Origin: Acidobacteriota bacterium
GTDB lineage: Bacteria > Acidobacteriota > Terriglobia > Acidiferrales > UBA7541
DNA length: 10,396 bases
Direction: 5' to 3'
Assembly: GCA_003131705.1 (NCBI GenBank)
Contig: PKUY01000185.1
Location: forward strand, 7,687-18,082
Made by a program: the position numbers and the translations under genes
Part shown: positions 6,365 through 10,396 of the stretch, piece after piece
Position numbering within the stretch: the stretch's first letter is position 1
How the letters are laid out: each line of letters opens with the position of its first letter
The notes under the pieces: model-generated
Databases searched by the model: none
Seen by the model: only the letters and a program-made list of their open reading frames with translations
What the model was told of the DNA's origin: nothing

Positions 6365-7663
6365 TTACAGGCAGGCTGCGACGTGCCCGAGACGTATGTT
6401 CCCTACTCCCCGCCCCTTCATTTTATAGAGCGCCAGGTCAGCGGCGCCCAAAAGCTGCTCGATAGACGTCCCATCTTCCGGATAAACTGCCTGGCCCACG
6501 CTGACTGTGATGAAGGGCTCCAGACCGTCGTGCGCAAGGCTCTCGCAGATCCGCGTGGCCGCCTGTTCGGCGTCGCTCCCGCCCGTTTCCGGCAGGACGA
6601 GCGCAAACTCGTCGCCGCCGTAACGCGCGGGCGTGTCAATCGCCCGGCTGCCGCTTCGCAGGACCTCTCCCAGACGCTTGATCGCGCGGCTTCCCGTTAG
6701 ATGCCCGTACTTGTCATTGATTTTTTTCAACTCATCGAGATCGAAGAGCAGCACGGCAAAGTTGCGCCGAGTCCGGCGGGATCGTTGGATCTCATTCTCA
6801 ATCGCTTCGAGCAGTCGGCGATGATTTGCTAAACCGGTCAGCGAATCCGACGCGGCCATACGACTCACTTGATCGAAAAGCTGGGCATTATCGAGCAGCG
6901 TTCCAGCGAGAACGACAACGTAGCTCAAGACCATGATAACGTGCGCGAGCATGAAAGGCGCATCGAGCACGCGCTGAGACTGGCTGATCGTAATGTGGCA
7001 GATCACGTTCAGTCCGGCGGCGATAAAGAGGGCGCGATCGAGAGCTGCATTCGCGCGGCGAAGCCGCCACCCGAATCCCAGCGTGGCGACCACGTAAATC
7101 GCCGCGGGAAGCAGGTCCCACAGCCGCGGCACGAAAGCGCCGGGCTGAATCTTCGGCGCACGCGGCAGCATGAAATAGAAAATGCTCGACAGGTAGGCGA
7201 TGGCTCCCACGATGAGCGTCGCACCGGCGATTTCTTTTCCGGGATCGCGCGATACAGGGATCCGATGTTCGACTGCAAGCGCGGCAATCAGGAGCATTCC
7301 CAATAGTGTTCGCCCCGCGAGCCATCCCAGAGAGATCGTATCTCCACCAACGGGCGTCACGAGCATTCCGCGATAGAACGCCATGCTCGTCCCGGCTTCG
7401 ATCAGGCCGGCGACCACGAAACCGAATGCAAGAATCAGGGAAATTCGGTCGTGGGTTCCGCGAAATCGCACCATCGCGTTCGCGGCAAACGTGAAAGCGA
7501 CCAGGCTGCCTGCCATCTCGATATAGGCATCCAGGAGCGGATCGGCCAAATAGGAGGAAGAGCGAAGAGTCCACAGAAGAAAGCAATACGCCGCCGCGAC
7601 AAGCGTCCCAACCAGGACGAGCCGAAGCCGGTATTCTCCCCAAGATTTGCCCGGAAGACCCAC
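6365..7663 (-). CDS. Multi-TM GGDEF nucleotidyl cyclase, candidate Hypr type
   Basis: From GTG 7663 the protein has 432 residues: about eight membrane helices (about 13-257), a short linker, then a GGDEF domain (about 270-425). The active-site loop is RYGGDEFALVLPET (GGDEF at 349-353). The first metal-binding Asp lies in FDLDELKKIND (D308), and the product-inhibition I-site RxxD is present as RAID (340-343), five residues before GGDEF. DSLTGLANHRR marks the domain start. The usual GHxxGD motif reads GHLTGS: the residue equal to PleD Asp344, which contacts guanine, is Ser325 (codon at 6691-6689). That exchange is the known signature of Hypr GGDEFs, which use ATP as well as GTP to make 3',3'-cGAMP. 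The membrane part is a probable sensor of unknown ligand. An upstream in-frame GTG at 7741 would add 26 non-hydrophobic residues and has a poor ribosome binding site. A PilZ gene follows directly. Confidence 0.88.
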   Translation of the reverse strand: MGLPGKSWGEYRLRLVLVGTLVAAAYCFLLWTLRSSSYLADPLLDAYIEMAGSLVAFTFAANAMVRFRGTHDRISLILAFGFVVAGLIEAGTSMAFYRGMLVTPVGGDTISLGWLAGRTLLGMLLIAALAVEHRIPVSRDPGKEIAGATLIVGAIAYLSSIFYFMLPRAPKIQPGAFVPRLWDLLPAAIYVVATLGFGWRLRRANAALDRALFIAAGLNVICHITISQSQRVLDAPFMLAHVIMVLSYVVVLAGTLLDNAQLFDQVSRMAASDSLTGLANHRRLLEAIENEIQRSRRTRRNFAVLLFDLDELKKINDKYGHLTGSRAIKRLGEVLRSGSRAIDTPARYGGDEFALVLPETGGSDAEQAATRICESLAHDGLEPFITVSVGQAVYPEDGTSIEQLLGAADLALYKMKGRGVGNIRLGHVAACL

Positions 7664-7667
7664 ACTG

Positions 7668-7672
7668 CCCCC
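7668..7672 (-). promoter_or_regulatory. Weak G-rich ribosome binding site ahead of GTG 7663
   Basis: GGGGG on the minus strand lies four bases before GTG 7663. The alternative GTG 7741 has only CAGGA 17 bases away. The choice between the two starts therefore rests on a weak site plus the lack of hydrophobic character in the extra 26 residues. Confidence 0.35.
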
Positions 7673-7768
7673 AAAACAGATGCTTTGTCCGACGGCTAAG
7701 TAGCAGCAACCGGTATGCCGATCTGAAACCGACCGGCCCACCGTCTAAATCTACTATTTCCTGAGCGA

Positions 7769-7780
7769 TTTTCTAGAAAA
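7769..7780. repeat. Perfect 12-bp palindrome upstream of the GGDEF gene
   Basis: TTTTCTAGAAAA is a perfect 12-base palindrome in the 210-base gap between the CDGSH gene and the GGDEF gene. It lies 105 bases ahead of the preferred GGDEF start and 28 bases ahead of the alternative one. It could be a site for a dimeric regulator, but such a short AT-rich palindrome can arise by chance. Apart from this, I see nothing in the gap that I can name. Confidence 0.3.
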
Positions 7781-7873
7781 GTGCCGCCGGCGAGGGCGAA
7801 AGGGTACACGGGGTCGCGAGCTGAGGGTGAAAATGTTACAGGCGGCGAGCCGTTCTTTCCCAATCCGAACGAA

Positions 7874-8119
7874 CTACGGTTTGGGGGCTGTTGGGGGGAC
7901 TGCCGGCGGCAAGTCGTGGGCCTGTATGACGCTCTGGAAGTTCATTTTCTTGTGCGCGCCGTCGCAAAACGGCTTGGTTTCTGAGTGTCCGCAGCGACAA
8001 AGGCCGATCTTGTTGCGGCCACCAAGGCCGAATGCCTTGCCATCTTGATCCTTGATTTCAAAGTCGCCTTCGACTCGAATCGAACCATCGTTGCGAACGG
8101 TTATCGTTGTAGCGGCCAT
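7874..8119 (-). CDS. CDGSH iron-sulfur domain protein
   Basis: The 81-residue protein carries the CDGSH [2Fe-2S] signature CxCx2(S/T)x3PxCDG(S/A/T)H as CRCGHSETKPFCDGAH: ligands C41, C43, C52 and H56, with Ala in place of the usual Ser. The three-Cys one-His ligation holds a redox-active, labile [2Fe-2S] cluster. The N-terminal part (TITVRNDGSIRVEGDFEIKD) is the beta-strand lead-in common to short bacterial members, and the C-terminus is a Pro-rich tail. It has no membrane anchor, so it should be cytosolic. AGGGAGG lies five bases before the ATG. It starts 25 bases after the MoeZ-like stop, as the last gene of the sulfur-carrier operon. This suggests a role in redox or in iron-sulfur supply tied to sulfur mobilisation, but that is inference from position only. 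Confidence 0.9.
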   Translation of the reverse strand: MAATTITVRNDGSIRVEGDFEIKDQDGKAFGLGGRNKIGLCRCGHSETKPFCDGAHKKMNFQSVIQAHDLPPAVPPTAPKP

Positions 8120-8144
8120 TCAATCCTCCCTAGAGTTTCGCGAA

Positions 8145-9341
8145 TTAGTACTTCGGAACGGTCGGGTCCACTTCGTCCGACCAGGCGAGAATACCACCTT
8201 TCAAGTTCCATATTTTTTTGAAGCCGGCTTTTCGCAGGAAGTCCACGGCATCGCCCGAACGCTTTCCCGTGCGGCAATGTGCGACGATCTCGCGAGAGCT
8301 GTCCAGCTCGTGCACGCGGCGCGCAAGCTCTCCGAGCGGGATCAGGTGCCCGTTCAGATTGCAGATTTGGTATTCGTGCGTCTCGCGCACGTCAAGAATG
8401 AAGAGATCCTCCCCGCGATCGAGGCGCGCTTTCATATCTCGCGGAGTGATTTCCGGAAGATTCGTTGTCGTCACTGGCGCATCCTCACCGCGAATGCCGC
8501 AGAACTCGACGTAGTCGATCAGCTTTGTGACCGTGGGATGCTCGCCGCAGACCGGGCATTCGGGATTCTTCCTCAACTTCAACTCGCGGAATTTCATCGC
8601 GAGCGCATCAAACAGCAAAAGCCGGCCGACGAGCGGCTGACCGCTTCCCATAACCAACTTCAGTGTTTCGGCGGCCTGAATCGTGCCCACGATCCCCGGC
8701 AGCACACCGAGCACCCCGCCTTCGGCGCAGGAGGGAACCAGGCCCGGCGGAGGGGGCTCGGGATAAAGGCACCGGTAGCAAGGCCCGCTCGGGTAACCGA
8801 ACACGGTGATCTGGCCTTCGAACCGGAAAATCGAGCCATACACATTGGGTTTTCCAAGCAGCACGCAGGCGTCGTTCACCAGATAGCGCGTGGGAAAATT
8901 GTCCGTACCGTCCACGACGATGTCGTAGTCTTTCATGATCTCGAGCGCATTCTCACTCGTCAGGTGCGTCTCGAAAACATCGATCTGGATATCCGGGTTC
9001 AGATTTCGCAGGCGCTCGGCGGCAGCCAGGGTCTTTGGCCTGCCGACGTCGCTCGTCCCAAAGAGAACTTGGCGCTGCAGATTCGTCAAATCGACGTTAT
9101 CAAAATCAACCAATCCAATGCGTCCCACACCTGCTGCAGCGAGGTAAAGCCCCAGCGGCGCTCCGAGCCCGCCCGTGCCGATGCAAAGCACCTTCGCGTT
9201 CTTGAGCTTGAGCTGGCCGTCCATGCCCACTTCCGGCATGATCAAGTGTCGGCTGTAGCGCAGCACTTCCTCTTTCGACAGCGTCGCTGCCGCGGCTTTG
9301 GCTGCTGGCGGAGCCGACGGAATTCCCGTTTTCGTAGCCAT
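8145..9341 (-). CDS. moeZ: MoeB/ThiF adenylyltransferase fused to rhodanese (MoeZ type)
   Basis: The 398-residue protein is an E1-like ThiF/MoeB domain (about 21-280) joined to a rhodanese domain (about 295-398). It adenylates the C-terminal glycine of a ubiquitin-like sulfur carrier and then delivers sulfur to make a thiocarboxylate. Visible motifs are the nucleotide loop GTGGLGAP (55-62), DFDNVDLTNLQRQ (79-91), DGTDNF (144-149), and the structural zinc cysteines C188/C191 (CYRC) and C262/C265 (CPVC). A cysteine in the crossover region, C205 (PSCAEGGVLG), is also present. The rhodanese persulfide site is CRTGKRS (C356). The length matches MoeZ/MoeBR proteins (about 390 residues). A disordered Ala/Pro-rich head precedes the first helix. 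GGGAG lies seven bases before ATG 9341. The carrier gene is 37 bases upstream, which strongly links the two. It could also serve molybdopterin or tRNA thiolation carriers encoded elsewhere. Confidence 0.94.
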   Translation of the reverse strand: MATKTGIPSAPPAAKAAAATLSKEEVLRYSRHLIMPEVGMDGQLKLKNAKVLCIGTGGLGAPLGLYLAAAGVGRIGLVDFDNVDLTNLQRQVLFGTSDVGRPKTLAAAERLRNLNPDIQIDVFETHLTSENALEIMKDYDIVVDGTDNFPTRYLVNDACVLLGKPNVYGSIFRFEGQITVFGYPSGPCYRCLYPEPPPPGLVPSCAEGGVLGVLPGIVGTIQAAETLKLVMGSGQPLVGRLLLFDALAMKFRELKLRKNPECPVCGEHPTVTKLIDYVEFCGIRGEDAPVTTTNLPEITPRDMKARLDRGEDLFILDVRETHEYQICNLNGHLIPLGELARRVHELDSSREIVAHCRTGKRSGDAVDFLRKAGFKKIWNLKGGILAWSDEVDPTVPKY

Positions 9342-9378
9342 CCAAATTCTCCCGTTTCGCTGCTACTTCGAACTTAGT

Positions 9379-9663
9379 TCAGTTGCGTGCGCCACCGGCG
9401 ATCGAGGGCACGATGCTCACCGTATCGCCGTCGCGCACGGCGGTCTGTTCCTTTTGGAGGTAGCGGATATCCTCGTCGTTCACGTAGACGTTCACAAAAC
9501 TGCGCAAGCGGCCGTCGTCGGAGAAGAGGTGCTTCTTCAGCTCCGAGAATTGACTGGTCAACGCTGAGAGCGCCTCGCTGACCGTCGTCGCCGCTACTTC
9601 GATACTCTCTTGCTTGCCCGCATAGGCCCGCAGCGGCGTCGGAATGATGACTTTAACTGCCAT
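9379..9663 (-). CDS. cysO: ThiS/MoaD-family sulfur carrier protein, CysO-like, with capped C-terminus
   Basis: This 94-residue beta-grasp protein is close in length to CysO of M. tuberculosis. The first strand is AVKVIIPTPLRAYAGKQESI, the helix is TVSEALSALTSQF, and the region FVNVYVNDEDIRYLQ is followed by the common 'V.DGD.VSIVP.IAGG' ending. The di-glycine that should be the activated terminus is not last: the protein ends in GGARN, so three residues must be removed before adenylation by the MoeZ-like enzyme. A JAMM peptidase is encoded just upstream. AAGGAGG lies seven bases before ATG 9663, which settles the start. It sits 92 bases after the peptidase stop and 37 before the MoeZ-like start. 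MoaD (molybdopterin) or ThiS (thiamine) roles are possible, but the neighbouring cysteine synthase and peptidase favour the CysO role. Confidence 0.88.
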   Translation of the reverse strand: MAVKVIIPTPLRAYAGKQESIEVAATTVSEALSALTSQFSELKKHLFSDDGRLRSFVNVYVNDEDIRYLQKEQTAVRDGDTVSIVPSIAGGARN

Positions 9664-9755
9664 TCGCCGTCCTCCTTGTCGATCTATTGCTGATGAAACC
9701 TGCGAAAACTCGCCCGGCGACCCCCGATCGGGTACTGACTTCCGGAGGCCAGACA

Positions 9756-10205
9756 TTAGATGCTCGCGGGACTCCCCACGGTTTCGATCTCTTCGGGATC
9801 GTATGCGGCGCGGTCGTCGTGCAATCGCCAGGACGTTGTATCGCGCGATTCGCCCTTCTGGATGCTCACGATGATGTAGCTGTACCACGGCCACGCATGG
9901 TCGCGGTCGAATTCACTGGGGCGCGCCGGGGCATCGGGATGGGAATGATACCACCCGATCAGTTCGATTTTCTTTTCGCGCGCCGTTTTCTCCGCGAGGC
10001 GTACGTCGTCGGGCGTCACCTCAAAGCGATTTCGCGGCAAATCGTCGCGGCGGTTTGCGAGCGGCAGCAGGTCGATCACTTCGCGCGACGCGTCGCCGTC
10101 GCGGCCAAGCAGCGCGCCGCAGCATTCGTGCGGATACGTCTCCACGCCGTGTGCGTGAATACGGCGAAGGAGCTCGTCCTGAATCTTTAGCGGCGCTCTG
10201 TTCAC
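9756..10205 (-). CDS. mec: JAMM/MPN+ zinc metallopeptidase, Mec-like
   Basis: The 149-residue protein is a single JAMM domain. The zinc-binding and catalytic pattern is complete: a Glu in [11 protein letters not shown] (E27), then [14 protein letters not shown], matching HxHx7Sx2D (H87, H89, S97, D100). Prokaryotic stand-alone JAMM enzymes cut at the C-terminal glycine of ubiquitin-like sulfur carriers. Mec of M. tuberculosis releases cysteine from CysO-cysteine, and QbsD-type enzymes trim extra residues after Gly-Gly. Both jobs make sense here because the next gene encodes a carrier with three residues beyond Gly-Gly. The start is GTG 10205, which overlaps the TGA of the cysteine synthase by four bases (GTGA) and has GGAG six bases upstream, a classic coupled start. 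Metal ligands are intact, so activity is expected; the exact substrate is inferred. Confidence 0.9.
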   Translation of the reverse strand: MNRAPLKIQDELLRRIHAHGVETYPHECCGALLGRDGDASREVIDLLPLANRRDDLPRNRFEVTPDDVRLAEKTAREKKIELIGWYHSHPDAPARPSEFDRDHAWPWYSYIIVSIQKGESRDTTSWRLHDDRAAYDPEEIETVGSPASI

Positions 10206-10396
10206 GCTTCGCTCCAGAATCTCTCGCTCAAATATTTTTCGCCGGAATCGGGAAACACCGTCACGACCACCGCATTTTCTCCCTCTGGCAAACGCCGGGC
10301 GACGTCCAGGCATGCCCAGAGCGCACCGCCCGCGCTTACGCCCACGAGAATTCCTTCTTCCCGCGCGAGGCGTCGCGCCATCTGTTGCGCGTCTTC
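10202..10396 (-). CDS. cysM: Cysteine synthase, 3' end (partial, CysK/CysM family)
   Basis: Only the last 64 residues are inside the window; the start lies beyond 10396. They read as the C-terminus of an O-acetylserine/O-phosphoserine sulfhydrylase of the PLP-dependent fold-type II family. [20 protein letters not shown] is the helix and Ser-Gly-rich PLP-phosphate region near the end of the fold, and [18 protein letters not shown] is the nearly invariant closing motif with the conserved PDSGEKYLS. The stop TGA (10204-10202) overlaps the start of the JAMM peptidase by four bases, so translation is probably coupled. That coupling and the CysO-like carrier downstream point to the CysM type that takes sulfur from a protein thiocarboxylate, not free sulfide. 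CysK and CysM cannot be told apart from this fragment. Confidence 0.87.
   Translation of the reverse strand, partial: EDAQQMARRLAREEGILVGVSAGGALWACLDVARRLPEGENAVVVTVFPDSGEKYLSERFWSEA
10212..10215 (-). promoter_or_regulatory. Ribosome binding site inside the cysteine synthase gene, setting the JAMM start
   Basis: GGAG on the minus strand ends six bases before GTG 10205, within the final codons of the cysteine synthase. It supports the overlapping GTG start over any start further upstream in the synthase reading region. Confidence 0.5.

Noticed and set aside
8052..9377. A 441-codon open frame on the plus strand, opposite the MoeZ-like gene
   Set aside because: It is the antisense shadow of a gene with unmistakable ThiF and rhodanese motifs. 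Its translation is His/Arg/Gln-rich and shows no domain.
9723..9732. CCCGATCGGG palindrome in the gap between the JAMM and carrier genes
   Set aside because: It is only 10 bases, not followed by a U-tract and inside an apparent operon. It is too weak to call an attenuator or operator.
9664..9894. A 77-residue N-terminal extension of the sulfur carrier reading back into the JAMM gene
   Set aside because: The extension is Arg-rich and overlaps the peptidase in another frame. ATG 9663 has an excellent AAGGAGG site and gives the normal family length.
10206..10313. A 36-residue extension of the JAMM protein upstream of GTG 10205
   Set aside because: That stretch is the out-of-frame 3' end of the cysteine synthase. 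GTG 10205 has its own ribosome binding site.
1..10396. tRNA, rRNA, CRISPR array, insertion sequence, attachment site, and SAM or GEMM riboswitches
   Set aside because: I looked for cloverleaf-like stretches, spaced repeats, transposase motifs and conserved riboswitch cores near the promoters and found none that I could defend.

Overview
The window looks like a chromosomal segment of an Acidobacteriota-type bacterium. I infer this from moderately high GC, Gram-negative envelope genes (OmpH/Skp-like chaperone, periplasmic S41 protease, membrane cytochrome c), a DUF3467 protein and the mix of GGDEF/PilZ genes. No rRNA or other phylogenetic marker is present, so the assignment is an inference. 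There is no sign of a mobile element, phage, CRISPR array or tRNA. Every gap between genes is below 300 bases.

Layout. At 1-198 is the 3' end of a beta-propeller/NHL-like protein. A near-consensus sigma70 promoter (265-294) then drives an OmpH/Skp-like periplasmic chaperone (348-974). A perfect 17-bp inverted repeat (1005-1046) acts as a two-way terminator between it and a convergent S41 protease (2418-1084, minus). The protease and a peroxiredoxin (2642-3103) diverge from a shared 223-base promoter region. Next come three minus-strand genes: a divergent Nramp-superfamily transporter (5485-4052), a small one-TM protein (3979-3707) and a membrane-anchored mono-haem cytochrome c (3583-3128). 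A DUF3467 gene (5634-5933, plus) stands alone.

Cyclic-dinucleotide pair. A minus-strand pair joins a multi-TM GGDEF enzyme (about 7663-6365) to a single-domain PilZ protein (6343-6014), 21 bases apart. The GGDEF domain has a serine where canonical diguanylate cyclases have the guanine-contacting aspartate (PleD Asp344). This is the hallmark of hybrid promiscuous (Hypr) GGDEFs that make 3',3'-cGAMP.

Sulfur-carrier operon. The right end (7874-10396, minus strand) reads, in transcription order: cysteine synthase (3' end only), JAMM/MPN+ peptidase, ThiS/MoaD-type sulfur carrier, MoeB-rhodanese fusion (MoeZ type) and a CDGSH iron-sulfur protein. These are the parts of the protein-bound cysteine route known from Mycobacterium tuberculosis (MoeZ-CysO-CysM-Mec). 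The carrier is activated and thiolated at its C-terminus, the thiocarboxylate is used by the cysteine synthase, and the metallopeptidase frees cysteine. The carrier here does not end in Gly-Gly but in Gly-Gly-Ala-Arg-Asn, so it should need trimming first, and the neighbouring JAMM peptidase is the obvious candidate.

The two observations most worth pursuing are the Hypr-type GGDEF/PilZ pair and the capped sulfur carrier in a cysM-mec-cysO-moeZ-CDGSH operon.
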